In this document: positions 11,646 through 22,967 of the stretch, piece after piece | Numbering within the stretch: the stretch's first letter is position 1 | How the letters are laid out: each line of letters opens with the position of its first letter | DNA from: Hysterangium stoloniferum | Taxonomy: Eukaryota > Basidiomycota > Agaricomycetes > Hysterangiales > Hysterangiaceae | Reading direction: 5' to 3' | DNA length: 64,000 bases | Assembly (NCBI GenBank): GCA_015178975.1 | Contig: WHVD01000205.1 | Span: forward strand, 62,001-126,000 | Notes under the pieces: generated by a model | Seen by the model: the letters and a program-made list of their open reading frames with translations, nothing else | What the model was told of the DNA's origin: nothing | Database searches by the model: none | Made by a program: the position numbers and the translations under genes

Positions 11646-12640
11646 ATGGTTTCTCGGCTCTCTCTTACGCATTCGCACTCTGACAGTGAGGATTCCGATG
11701 GTGCTCCGGAGGCCATATCACTATTAAAATCGAAAAAGGCATCGCGTGCAAAGGAGCAAGCTGTCCAGGTGTTTGAGAGTGAGCAAAAGGCGAAGAGGAA
11801 AAGGGAAAACAGGGAGAAGGACAGAGCGTTGAAGGAGGCAAAGGAAAAGAGGGACCAGGCGGGAACTGAAGAGGAGCATGGTGAGCGGAAGGCAAAAAAA
11901 GCAAAGCTGGATAAACGGAAGGGAGAGGCTAGTAGTGCTATTGTGGATCTGGATACGGTGGAAGAAATGGAACATATGACGCCGCATTCCGACGACAGGG
12001 AAAGTGATGGAGATGAAGACATAAATGATGTGGGATCGGGATCAGAAGATGGAGATGGGTCAGAAGAGGAGGAATGGGGCGGTATCGATCCAGCGAATTA
12101 CCTCCCTGACCATCTCTTCTCCGTTGCTCCTACTCCCGCTCCTCCACCGGAAGAAAATATTACTAAATCAATCGTCAAAACACACTCGAGACGACCGAAG
12201 TCAGCAAGAAAGAAAGCTAAGGATCTTATCGTTGGGTGTGTCCCGGTATTATTTGTTTCAGTAAAGTGACCGTACTCAAACCACCGCTTTTTTCGGCGCA
12301 GATCCCGTACAGTCCGAACCATGAAACCTGAAAGTCTCTCGACAACTCCCCTGACATTACCCCCAGCTCGCATCAACAAATTTCTAAAGCGCACCTTGCA
12401 GCTCAAAAAGAGGGAGCACAGCATAGATAAAACTACGCATGGTTCAACAAAGAAATCTACAGGAAAAGGAAAAGCCGATAATAAATCCCCAAGTTGGGAA
12501 AGGAGAGCTGGTGAGAGCTCTAAATTTTTTTTGTTACGGGAAGACACCTTTTTGACGGATAGTTCTTTTGCATTTTAGCCAATATTGGAGTTTTGCGAAA
12601 CGCGAATGGACCTGCACTAAAGTTTGTGAGGGGATCGTAG
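11646..12640 (+). CDS. UTP16: UTP16/Bud21-like U3 snoRNA-associated protein (host gene, 3 exons)
   Basis: Three exons, 11646-12235, 12302-12510 and 12579-12640, joined by GT-AG introns of 66 and 68 bp, give 286 residues. Both junctions keep the frame and restore the family-like stretches VGSRTVRTM and WERRAANIGVLR. Architecture: an N-terminal SDSED-x3-APE motif near residues 12-22; a basic K/E/R-rich helix (about 30-100); an acidic segment (about 110-150); the motif DPANYLPDHLF near 150; and a basic C-terminus ending GPALKFVRGS. This layout fits the Bud21/Utp16 family, a nucleolar component of the small-subunit processome that helps pre-18S rRNA maturation. Low identity is usual in this family, so the name is a recognition from pattern, not a search. 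The start is the first ATG after an in-frame untranslated region. The gene has normal CpG content, unlike the surrounding decayed repeats, and appears intact. Confidence 0.72.
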
Positions 12641-14071
12641 TACTTTATTGGAGCAAGGTTGTATCCAGGAATGCTTACAGTAATCACAAAGTCCCCCCAT
12701 TGCTGCGTAATACTTCACAGGCTGATACCTAAAAAAATACAAGTGATTGTGAATTTTATCGTTAAACCTATCTTGATAAATCGAAAATGACGGGATATTG
12801 ACCAGAAATCATACGATTGGGTTATTATTATTACTGCAGTACAAGCCCTGGCAACAAAGCCGGACTGATGACACATTTCCGGGGAAATTCACATGCAATG
12901 AATATCGGTAATTATTTACATATTTCCTTTGTTCCTATACTAATTGCTATCCTCAGTATGTATACTGTAGCCAGAGCATCCCCACACCTCAGTCTGTTCT
13001 ACTCATATATGAGACTGAGATGAGCCGCTTTAATTTTTATAATGCATTCCAGCATACTTACATGTACTATAGTTTATTATTAGGTATCTTATATATTGGA
13101 ATGGACTAATTCCGTTAGTACATGTTCTTTGTAATGGGAATGTTTCCCCTTTTAATGCCATCATGGAGTCAGCTCCCACTGCCTTTTGTCTCTTGCCCCC
13201 ATTGTCTGAGTGGCCAGCCCTCAAGGATTGCTCAGCCTTTCCTTGAGTTATTTTATTTTTTCTTGGAATCTTCACCCAGACACCACTCTAGTTTTTGACA
13301 CTGCCAATAGAGGGGTCCATTTGTCCTTCCCAGCAGGGGGTTCGGAAAATGGGTGGCACAGATATCCTTCACCTCTTTTGAAGTCCATCCTGCCTTTCTG
13401 AAAACCACTCTGGATCTTTGAACCATAATGGCTTATATTATGACTTCATCACCCCATTGCTGCCATGTTCCTATGATTGAACCATAATGGCTATCCTACA
13501 CTATGCTGACCACATCGGCCCTTTGCAGCCTATGTTCCTATGACAATTCAGTGGCTCTTTGAAGACACAGCTTCTCCTCTTCCCTCTCCTCATCCTGGCA
13601 GGATCCTTCAACTGCATTCTTTTGGTGACATTTGTGATATGTTTGCTCCTGGCCCTCTGTGCCTCCACTCCATTCTTTCATTGGGCTCACTCATGTCCCC
13701 ATCAGCATGTTTTGTACAATGGAGCCTGTGGCCCCTGGATTCGCATCCACTGGGGGTCCACTCACCCAAACATGGACAAACACAAAGAAGTCTGTTATAC
13801 TCATATACGAGACTGAGTTTATTATTAGAGTTACTTTTCTAACAAGTATTAGACCTAGTGGAATCCTATATTATCTTTTATGAAAAACTGATGGCCTGTT
13901 TTAGGCACAAGGCTGCAGTGGGAGGGAGAAGAACAAAATAGGTGATGTATATTTGAAGCTGATGAGTGTGATGATATGGCTAATACCATTGTTTTCCAAG
14001 TCCAAACATGCCAACAGTCTTGCAGCAGTTTCCTGCTCCAGAACTGACAGTAGAATTAGCCATACATGATG
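12641..14071. other. Intergenic, no gene recognised
   Basis: It begins with the 3' flank of the UTP16-like gene. The sequence ctcatatatgagactgag at 13003-13020 recurs with changes at 13799-13816, suggesting a decayed repeat pair about 0.8 kb apart. Short open frames at 13540-13883 overlap one another in several frames and have no motifs, so I do not call them genes. Confidence 0.4.
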
Positions 14072-14076
14072 ATGGT

Positions 14077-14542
14077 TGTTATGACTGGAAAACCTGCCAG
14101 GACCTGGACCCCATCATACATACACCTGACTCTCTATATCTTATGAACAATGCACTGGACCCCACCTGGACATTCCAGAACCCCTTGTTCCCAATCCATC
14201 TTTGCCCATTTGTCATCTGGTTCAGTTTTACCTTTGTTCCTGATTAGTTTTGACACCTGGTTTATTGTATTATTGTCTTCCTGTTATGTCTTTTTGTATG
14301 TCTGAATTAGTAGTACAATAAACTATAGCCAAGTAGTTATTTGTACATACAATCCAATCGGAATATTGACTTAGCATCTACTTGTCTTTTACACCTTGTG
14401 CATTCTCAGAACCCCATCTACTCCTGTTTGAAATTGGACAATGTGATATGCAAAGGCACAGCACATAAGCTGAAGCCAAGCCCATCCCTGGAACTTCCAT
14501 GGGTTTCCCCTGGAGACCCACCTGTGAGCCCTGCACTTAACA
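14077..14542 (+). repeat. Solo LTR J
   Basis: 466 bp, tgttatgactgg ... cacttaaca. The duplication atggt is exact (14072-14076 and 14543-14547). It shares with LTR B the stretch gaaattggacaa (about 14428) and the hairpin motif (cacataagctgaagccaag at 14462-14480), but little else. Confidence 0.88.
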
Positions 14543-14547
14543 ATGGT

Positions 14548-14920
14548 GATATTTGCAGTTGACTTGTGCTGGTTAGGGTTAGCTGCTGCATTCCCCCTTT
14601 TTCTCCACCAGTCAGTGTACTACCCTCCATTCCTCTGTCAGGTTTGAACCACTTGTTGATGGTATATACAATGCGCTTACAGTTTGGGTTGGAACATGTA
14701 TTGGTGGAGCAGTTGGGTCTCATCTGGGCTGTTGTGAGTCCCTGAGAGGGAGGTGATAGAGATGGGAGGCAGTAGAGGTGGTGACAAAATTAAGGAGAAA
14801 GACAGAAGATTTGAAAAAGATGTCAGACTGTCTTCCAGGCAACAACCAGTGTCAGGAGTGTCATGGGAGGTAAACCCTGGTCTTATGCTGTACCTACACA
14901 CCCTCATTTTCACTTTAGCA
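14548..14920. other. Intergenic, no feature recognised
   Basis: No convincing open frame or repeat on either strand. The sequence is CpG-depleted. Confidence 0.35.
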
Positions 14921-15069
14921 AGTACTGTTTAAAGTGGAACACTCTCAGAAGAATCAGATGGGTTGTTGTATTTAGCTCTGCCTCAGTCCTTTCCCATTGG
15001 AAACCCAATGTTTTCCTCATTGTTGAATCTGATGCTTCCAACTTTGAAATTGCTGCTATCTATGTATAA
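14921..15069 (+). pseudogene. Gypsy RNase H fragment
   Basis: The translation around 14985-15055 contains VLSHWKPN ... IVESDAS, matching the start of the RNase H domain of the G2 pol (LSHWKPDFPLIVETDAS). An isolated, decayed fragment of a Ty3/gypsy element. Confidence 0.7.
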
Positions 15070-15318
15070 AGGAACATTCTATTCTTATATTTTTCATTTT
15101 CAAGTTGTCTGCTCCTTCAGGAGTTTCCCTGACTCACCTACTCCTAGTAGACTAATTAGTAGTATTTCTTGTCATTTTCCCATATTTTTCCACTCCAAGG
15201 CTGCAGATTCAGTGTCAGGTGGGGCCAGTACAAGACCCACAGTGCGAACATACAGTATTGAGTAGTCAGGATAAGTGCATTGAGATGTTGAAAAGCCATC
15301 CTGCCTTGATCTGTAAAA

Positions 15319-15597
15319 TTACATAGGGCCCTCTTGTGAGTAATATGAGTAATGGGTCTGTAATGTGTGAATGACACAACAGTAGAAATTGGTGAAACCA
15401 AGAAAAGACTGAATGTCTTTTACTTTGTGGGGTTCCAGCCATTTGCAGATAGTCCAGATTTTTTCTTCATCCATTGTAAGTCCATCAGGTCCCAAAATGA
15501 AACCTAGATATTTGATATGATTGATATCAAAAGAACATTTATCACCATGGGCAAACAGTGTTAGATTTGGAAATACAATATCTATTAGAATGTCCAA
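15319..15597 (-). pseudogene. Gypsy reverse transcriptase fragment
   Basis: The minus-strand open stretch contains KCSFDINHIKYLGFILGPDG and KVKDIQSFLGFTNFY, matching the thumb/connection part of the G2 reverse transcriptase ([34 protein letters not shown]). It is a relic in opposite orientation to the RNase H fragment at 14921-15069, so the old element is rearranged. Confidence 0.8.
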
Positions 15598-15716
15598 GCT
15601 GTTATAAGTCCCTAGTTGGCATCAGTCCAGATGTGACTGTATAAGTCCCAAGGTAGCATCAGAAGGACTTATATAGAATATGTATATATAATCCATAATA
15701 TCTCACTAGACCAATA

Positions 15717-15791
15717 GGTCCAGTAGCTCAGTGGTTAATAGCACTGCTTATATAAAGCCAGAGGTCCTTGGTTCAATCCCAGGCTGGGTCA
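15717..15791 (+). repeat. tRNA-like sequence, likely SINE head or tRNA pseudogene
   Basis: Acceptor arms ggtccag and ctgggtc can pair. An A-box-like tagctcagtggtta and a B box ggttcaatccc are present at tRNA spacing, and a TPsiC stem (ccttgg / cccagg) is visible. The D stem and anticodon stem are imperfect (ctgcttatataaagccag), so a working tRNA is unlikely. It could be the pol III head of a SINE; the tail after 15791 is not recognised. Confidence 0.5.
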
Positions 15792-15889
15792 ATTCTTTGT
15801 TATACCTTTAACAAACAGGCCATACTTTTGGAGGTGCCAAAACACTTCACAAAAAATTTGTCATGTTGTGCCAGGTCTTCTGAATAAAT

Positions 15890-17517
15890 TGTTAGAACTT
15901 ATTGTGTTGCAAGCCATTCTATGCTCTTTTATTATACTATATTAGATGTAGTTTATTTGATGCTTGGCTAGGTAGTACTTTTCAGTAGCTTAGTCATTGG
16001 CTTTATTTTAATAGGGACTTTGTCATCTCCCTCACCTGCATGAAAACCCATCATGTATTTTTACAGGTTATGGGCCCCACCAGTTGCTTCTAATTCACTT
16101 ATCTACTACTGCTATATCTAAACTACATCCCTTCATCATTGTCAACATTGCTGCTCCTCTTTCAAAAAATTTTGTCAGTGCAATGAGAGGTGAACTTATG
16201 AAGTGTGGTATTGGGACTAGTAAAGAAACTGTGGAGTGGCAGCCATATATGGAGTGTGGTTTATTGGGGTTAGACTCACAGATTGTTGTATCTCAAAATG
16301 TGATGCTCCAAGTACATCTATGGGTTTTATGAAGACAACTTTGTTCAACTTCAAGTTCTGTGAACTGACCTTTGCAAAGTAGGCCTGTTGTCCCACAAGT
16401 GGCCAGGCTGAAGTATTCTGTGTTATTGTTAAGAACTGGAAACTGACTAATGTCGGTGGCCGACAGGGACCGATCGGAAGGACTTGGCTTCAGCTTATGG
16501 GCTGCGCCCTCGCAAATATCCGTAGGATGTCCTTAAATTTCGGGCGGGCGAAGACTAGTCCTAGTGAGTACCTTTCGGCGTGATACCGATCGGAATCGAA
16601 GGACAAGTCGGGCGTCGGGCCAAGGGGTTGGGGCCGGGAGTGGGCGAGCGCACGCGAAGGCGGATGGGGGAAGTCTTAGTATGAGACTGATACAGGTGTA
16701 TGAGGGTATTCTGAGTCGATATTCTGATTGCCTAGTAACTACAATTACAGCGGGTTCATATACAAGTAACAGGCGTCTGGAAAATACTAATGGGGAGAAG
16801 GGCGGAACACGGTATTAACAATAAGCTTGACTAGGAACGGGAAGTTTATGATTAGTTCGGAGGCCGATGATAACCGAGAGCGGGATTACGATAAAAGGAA
16901 ATGGTTCGAGGACTACAAATATAGATAGACATATGTGAAACATAAGATTGAACGGATCAACATAATAAAGGGGACGTATCAAAGTTTGACCAGACAATAC
17001 GAGTTATTTGACGTGGGCGTAAATGGAGTTTGATCTTCGCGAAACATTTGTCAGCTTCGGGGCCGATGGTTTCCGAGAGGATGACTTGAAACGTTGACAA
17101 GTGGCGATAACCTCGGAGCCGATAGGGTTGCGACACGGTCGTAACAGTTATTTGCATGGACTAGGAGTTTTGAGCAGGGCTCTGAGGTCTGGCATCTGAA
17201 CTCCAGGAGGTTAGGAGGATGTGTACTAGGAGTTCTGAGCCTGAGGTACAATTCAACACTAACATACTGTAGCAGATGTGTGGTCTGGGAGGTTGGGGAA
17301 TGCATTCTAGGAGCAAGGACACTCTGAGGTTCAATTCGATGCCAAATTGTAACAGACAGATTCTGCATCTAGTGGGTGTAGTGTGTTTCAATTTTCAGAT
17401 AAATTCTGCATCTAGTGGGTGCAGCGGCTGTATGTTGCATTTTTCAGATGGATTCCATGTTTAGTGGGCACAACAGGTGTATGTCTCATTTTTCAGATAG
17501 GTTTTGTGTCAAGTGGG
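15890..17517 (+). mobile_element. Short LTR element H, truncated copy
   Basis: A left LTR (15890-16065, tgttagaac ... ttttaca) is followed by ggttatgggccccacc and an internal region that matches the copy at 36130-36909. A conserved open stretch (16084-16332) includes MRGELMKCGIGT and GLLGLDSQIVV. A tandem motif resembling catctagtgggtgcagc is repeated at 17408-17515. No pol is seen. The right end is replaced by G1 gag sequence at about 17518. Confidence 0.65.
16427..17146 (-). repeat. Solo LTR C in element H
   Basis: 720 bp, tgttaagaactgg ... cggtcgtaaca. The duplication gttat is exact (16422-16426 and 17147-17151), and the uninterrupted site attctgttatttg is present in the other H copy at about 36458. 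It is rich in CpG, so it is younger than its host. Confidence 0.92.
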
Positions 17518-18378
17518 CCCGACCTCACAGGCAAACTCAGACCCGATGGGAAATTGACCTTACAGGAAAGACAACATCATATGGACAATAACCTCTGTCT
17601 CTTGTGTGGGAAACCTGGTCATTGAGTCCCAGAATGTCTGCTGGCAAAAGCAAACTCTGCAAAGGGTCGAACAGCCAAGACCTCCATGGAAACCCCATCA
17701 AAGGACAAACCAGCTTCTGACTCAAAAAAAGAGTGAGCAACCCCACAGACTCTGTGTGGGTTGGGGGTTGCATTGCCTCTCCATGCATTCAAGAGTTTAC
17801 CCACCTCAATGCATCTGCTCTTTCACATTCTGATTCATTTTTTATTAAACTTATGTCTAATATGATTCTGAAATTCATTTTTTCAGCTCTTATAGATTCC
17901 AGCTCGACTCATTGTTTTTTAAATACAAAATTCACGCAAAAAAATCTGTTGTCAACTTATCTGATAAATCCCATCAGTCTCCACCTCTTTGATGGCACAA
18001 ATAATTCAGTTGTCACCCAAGCTTGTGATTTATCCATCTGTTTCCTGTGTGGAACATCTCAGTTGGTCACTTTCTATGTGACCCAGTTAGACTCAAGTTG
18101 CTCAGTGGTCCTAGGACACAACTGGCTTACCTGCTACAATCCGTTGATTGACTGGATAGCTAACAGTATAACATTCTGGACTCCCATGGCAGCCGAGGAA
18201 ACTGTACCCGACATGGCCTCCACGGCACCCATGGCCTTCCTGGCACCTGCAGTCTCGAGGACTCCTGTGATCCCTATGGCACCCATGGCTTCCCCAGAAT
18301 CCACGGCACCTCTGTCTATTTCTCTGATTAATGCTGCAGCTTTTATTAGGGCTAAAAAAATGGATGGGTCCCAGGCGT

Positions 18379-18710
18379 TGTAAGGGCAACCCTAATAGTG
18401 GATATCACACTAGTAGAGGAAATCCAAAGTTATATATAAATGACTAAATACAAAATAACTATCTACTCACCTAGTAGAGGAAATCCAAAGAGAAAAGTCT
18501 AAGGAAACTCTACCAGGTGTGACACGTCAGCTATACAGCACGCAGTGTATTTTCCCACACCTTAAGCGCCCTCTTACATCAGTTCAATGTACCCTAAAAA
18601 TAATAAGGTGTCCTGTTATGGGGAGGTAATAAAATGGAATAGACAATAAGGCATAATCTGGGGGGTACTAATCTGGGGAAAATGAAGTGTGAATGACTTG
18701 TCCCCTTACA
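18379..18710 (-). repeat. Solo LTR A in G1
   Basis: 332 bp, tgtaaggg ... cccttaca. The duplication ggcgt is exact (18374-18378 and 18711-18715). It inserted between codons of the protease-RT linker of G1. Confidence 0.93.
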
Positions 18711-20712
18711 GGCGTTCACTATCAACTTAAAAATTGATGAAGCAACTGGTTGTTTTTCAACCCCAGTATCCACATCTGAGCAAGCCGCTGACCTAGAAGG
18801 CATCCTGGAGAAATATCATGACTTCGCAGATGTTTTTAGCAAGCAGAAAGCTGATCGGCTTCCGCCCCAGAGAATTGATCTTGAAGAAGGCACCCAGCCA
18901 CCCCTAGGACATATTTACCTGCTCTCATCCATGGAACTTTCCGCGATCTGCAATTTCCTGGATGAACATTTGTCCATAGGTTTTATCAGACCCTCTAAAT
19001 CTCCTTTTGGAGCACCTGTTCTGTTTGTCAGAAAAAAGGATGGATCCCTTAGACTATGTGTTGATTTCAGAGAACTCAATACTGTCACCAAAAAGGATAA
19101 GTATCCACTTCCACTTATATCTGATCTGCTCGATGCTCCATGGAATGCCCAGATTTATACCAAAATAGATCTCAAACACACCTATCATTTGGTCCAGATC
19201 TCCATGGGTGATGAATGGAAAACCACTTTTAGAACCCATTATGGGGCCTTTGAGTGGTTGGTGATGCCCTTTGGACTCACCAATGCTCCATCTGTTTTTC
19301 AATGTTTTATCAACGACATTTTCTCTGACATGCTCGATGTATGCATCATTGTTTACTTGGACGACATTATTATCTACTCCGAGGATCCCACAGAACACAA
19401 CAAACAAGTCCATGAAGTTCTCTGGAGACTCAGACAACATGGTTTATTCACAAATGGTAAAAAATGTACTTTTGACACGGACTCTGTGGAATACCTGGGT
19501 TTCATAATGGGACCTGACGGACTCCACATAGATGAAACTAAAGTGCAAGTCATCAAATATTGGCCAGAACCCCAAAAAGTTAAAGATATACTGTACAATC
19601 CTTCCTTGGCTTTGCCAATTTTTACAGACGGTTTATCCACAGATATTCCAACATCACAGTTCCCCTTACCCATCTTACACATGTAGCTTCTCAATATCCA
19701 TAATGATAATTCCACGGACAATGGGATTGATGAGGAAAGTTGCACGGACTGATGCGGTAAGTTGTTGATTCATGAAAATAGGTTTCAGGTTGTGCGGGTT
19801 TACCATGGCATAGTTGTTGCTTCCCTCTTTAGGATAGATGTCCCATCATCTAGTTAAAGTGTCAGGTTTGCTGCCAAGATGGCCGGGTCAAAAGCAGATA
19901 GTCATATTGAAAGCTGATAGGTATTCAGACCAGTGGGCCTGCCGGCGGGTCAAAAGGTTTGTAGTAGAAAAGTATTCCAGGTTTTTGTGATCTGTTACAA
20001 TGTCAATCAGAGTTCCTGAGCCTTCCAAATAGTGTCACCACATTTTGAAAGCTTAAAAGATTGCCAGGAGTTCCTTATCATGAACATCATAATTAAGCTC
20101 TGCTCCGGTGAAAGTCTGGGACAGAAAAGCCACGGGGTGGACTTCTCCATCGGAGTCCTGGATAGACAGAATGGCTCCAAGCACATAGTCCGAGGTGTCC
20201 ATTTCGACAATGAGCGGGAAGTCCGGTTTCCAATGTGACAGAATTGGAGCTGAAGAAAAAGAATCTTTTAAAAGATTGAAAGCTTTTTGACACTTATCAT
20301 TAAAATTCCACGGAGTGACAATCCTGTGGACTCTGATCAACCCCGGTGGTCTCTTGATCAGCATGGTTTCATTAGACTTGATGATCGCATCTATGTACCA
20401 GACTCCAATGGCCTCCACCTCAGGATCCTTCAGTACAAACATGATCACCCACTCTCTGGACATTTCGGGTACAACAAAACTCTATCATTAATAAGTAGAG
20501 AATACACTTGGCCTGGACTCTGTGGATTCGTTAAGCACTATTGTAAATCTTGCACTACTTGTCCCCACTCGAAATCTCAGCAACACAAGCCATACAGCCT
20601 TTTGAAAAACTCCCGGTACCAGAACACACGTGGAATTCCATCTCTATGGATTTCATTGAACACCTACTGGATTCTGAAAGCTTTTCCGCCATTCTAGTTG
20701 TTGTTGACAGAT

Positions 20713-21118
20713 TGTGAAGAGTGGTAGAAGTTCTGACTGTTCTATATATATGAAGAAATGAGCAGAATGGGAAGAAGGATGATTCGAGTGGAGGCCTCGA
20801 CTGCTATAGTTCAAGGCCTGAAGTGTTAGATAGCTCAGATAATGCTACCTATGTGGTAGCTGACATGTTACCCTGATCACCACTTGCTGTAGACCTAGTT
20901 TATGTCTTATGAGTGGTGGTGCTTGGGTAAAAGTGTGTCTCAGTTCTATTTGGTGCTGAGTGCACCCACAAGTATACACAAAGCTTCGAACTAATGAAAT
21001 GGTGCAATATTCGAAGAATATAAAGGATAGAAAAATATGAATAAAATGTGTAAAATATAAATAAAATAGAAGGAGTGTTTTACCACAATGAAACTGTGGT
21101 AAAAGTATACTCCTCACA
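20713..21118 (-). repeat. Solo LTR I in G1
   Basis: 406 bp, tgtgaagagtgg ... ctcctcaca. The duplication cagat is exact (20708-20712 and 21119-21123). It belongs to the family of the 3' LTR of G3 (58501-59094) and inserted in the integrase core of G1. Confidence 0.93.
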
Positions 21119-21593
21119 CAGATTCTCAAAAGAAGGTATATTCATCCCTACATATGATACAATTACGTCCATGCAGTTAGCGGAACTTTTTATTATCCAC
21201 ATATTTTCCAAGCACGGAGTTCCATCCCACGTAACTTTCAACCGAGGATCAGAGTTCATATCTCACTTCTTTAGATCCCTCGGGAAATCCTTGGACATGA
21301 AATTACATTTCATGTCTGGACATCACCTGGAAGGTGACAGACAAACTGAATGCATCAACCAGACATTGGAACAATATCTCTGCGTATATTGCAATTACCA
21401 ACAGGACAATTGGAAATCCTTGTTACCACTTGCAGAATTTGCTTACAACAATGCACCCTCAGCCACTACTGGCATTTCCCTGTTCTTTGCAAATAAAGGA
21501 TATAATCCAAATATTACAGTACATCCAGAATGAAATTTCGCCTCTGCTTGCACTCAAGAGTTCACCACAGACCTCCACAAGCTCCACGAGGAA

Positions 21594-21782
21594 TAGTGTC
21601 GAGTGCCGCACAATCCCTGGCATGCCGGGAGTAGTTCGGCACTCAACGTCCAGCTGAGCATATGTAGGATTCGCACGCCTTGTGTTCTCGTATGACGTCG
21701 CTGTCGATCCTCAGTCCTTTCTGTTTTTTTTCTCATCACTGACTTCTGTTCCTTATCTCTACATAGCTACACAGTTAATTTT
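21594..21782 (+). repeat. Ngaro split direct repeat A1
   Basis: 189 bp, about 95 percent or more identical to A2 (27386-27575). It contains an inverted repeat gagtgccg ... cggcactc (21602-21645). Confidence 0.92.
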
Positions 21783-21803
21783 TTCTTTTCTAAAGCTCAC
21801 TCG

Positions 21804-22460
21804 ATGACATCTGGATCCCTACCTCAAGGCATGTTCGCCCACTTGGGTATCAACATGAACCCTGAAGGGCACCCGCCCCACACCGAAGCAGGACCAGAAC
21901 CTCCTCTTTCGGTGACTGCTGGCATCCCACATTCCCCGGTTGTCCCACATCTGGAGACCACCAGCAACAATCAGGGAGATTGCCAGTCCTCCCCCCCTCA
22001 CGAGATCGATCAACTAGAGGCCCAGATTGCACAATTGGCTGCACGACGAGACCTACTGTTGGCTCAAGGCAGACCAGACATCCATGGCAACAGGGTCCTT
22101 CCAGACGTCTCACCAGATGTGACGAGATTATTCACTGACCCAGATACGATCCAGCTGGCCAACATACGGGCCTCCATGGCTGGCAACACTAGGACCACCA
22201 GGAAGGCAGTGGTTCCTGATATAATGCCAGGATTCAAGGCCAATGCCCTAGAGATCCGTGAGTCCATCTATCTCTCTCTTTGGCCCAATCGGACACAGCT
22301 GCAGCACTCTCAGTGTGCAGCATCATTCAGACAGCTCAGGGGCCGGCCTGTAGGCCGGCGCCCCATTACAGACAGTCCACCACAGGGAGCTGCTGGCACC
22401 TGGGAGGAGCATGAGTTAAGCCGTCATGTGGCTGGCCTGCAGAGTCCCATGGCAATCTAA
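21804..22460 (+). CDS. Ngaro gag-like ORF
   Basis: 218-residue open frame in the gag position of the Ngaro element. A proline-rich N-terminus is followed by a helical stretch (EIDQLEAQIAQLAARRDLLL, about residues 67-86) that may oligomerise, then a basic C-terminal part (RQLRGRPVGRRP). In a downstream open stretch, 22738-22779 encodes a classic zinc knuckle C-x2-C-x4-H-x4-C (CSICFEQDHGAAAC), so nucleic-acid binding is likely. No database family is claimed. Confidence 0.6.
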   Translation: MTSGSLPQGMFAHLGINMNPEGHPPHTEAGPEPPLSVTAGIPHSPVVPHLETTSNNQGDCQSSPPHEIDQLEAQIAQLAARRDLLLAQGRPDIHGNRVLPDVSPDVTRLFTDPDTIQLANIRASMAGNTRTTRKAVVPDIMPGFKANALEIRESIYLSLWPNRTQLQHSQCAASFRQLRGRPVGRRPITDSPPQGAAGTWEEHELSRHVAGLQSPMAI

Positions 22461-22967
22461 CGGATGCCAGGCTCTGGGCCAGTCATACAGTGCAACCCCC
22501 CCTCCCCCCCTTTATGTTGCTTGCCGCACCTTCTATTCATTATTATACCTTGTGTCAGTGGCCAACCAGCTCATTTTTATTGTATCCATTCACAGCCATT
22601 CCTCGGAAGGTAGAGGAAGCCTTCAGGAACCTACATTACGTCCCTTATACAGCCCTCACTACGGAGGCACAGCGGAAGGCAGAGAGAGGCTTGGAAGAAT
22701 TCACCTTCTCGCCTTCACCTGCACCAATGCACACATGTGCAGCATCTGCTTCGAGCAAGACCACGGAGCAGCAGCCTGCAAGCACCTCTGACCCAAGAAG
22801 GGTCATGACGCCACTTGATCCAATCGAAGCGGCACGTACATTAAGTAAATATGGTATACTCGACAGGTGGGAATACGTTATCTCAGGTTTAATCAATGGC
22901 TTCGATATTGGGGTAAAAGACTGCATATCGCGCACTGCCATTTTTCGAAAATCACAAATCCTCTTCT

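Noticed and set aside
13540-13883. Three overlapping plus-strand open frames
   Set aside because: Mutually overlapping frames in low-CpG sequence with hydrophobic bias from T-richness. No start context, family motif or second copy.
15717-15791. Functional tRNA gene
   Set aside because: D stem and anticodon stem do not pair properly and the anticodon loop is not standard.
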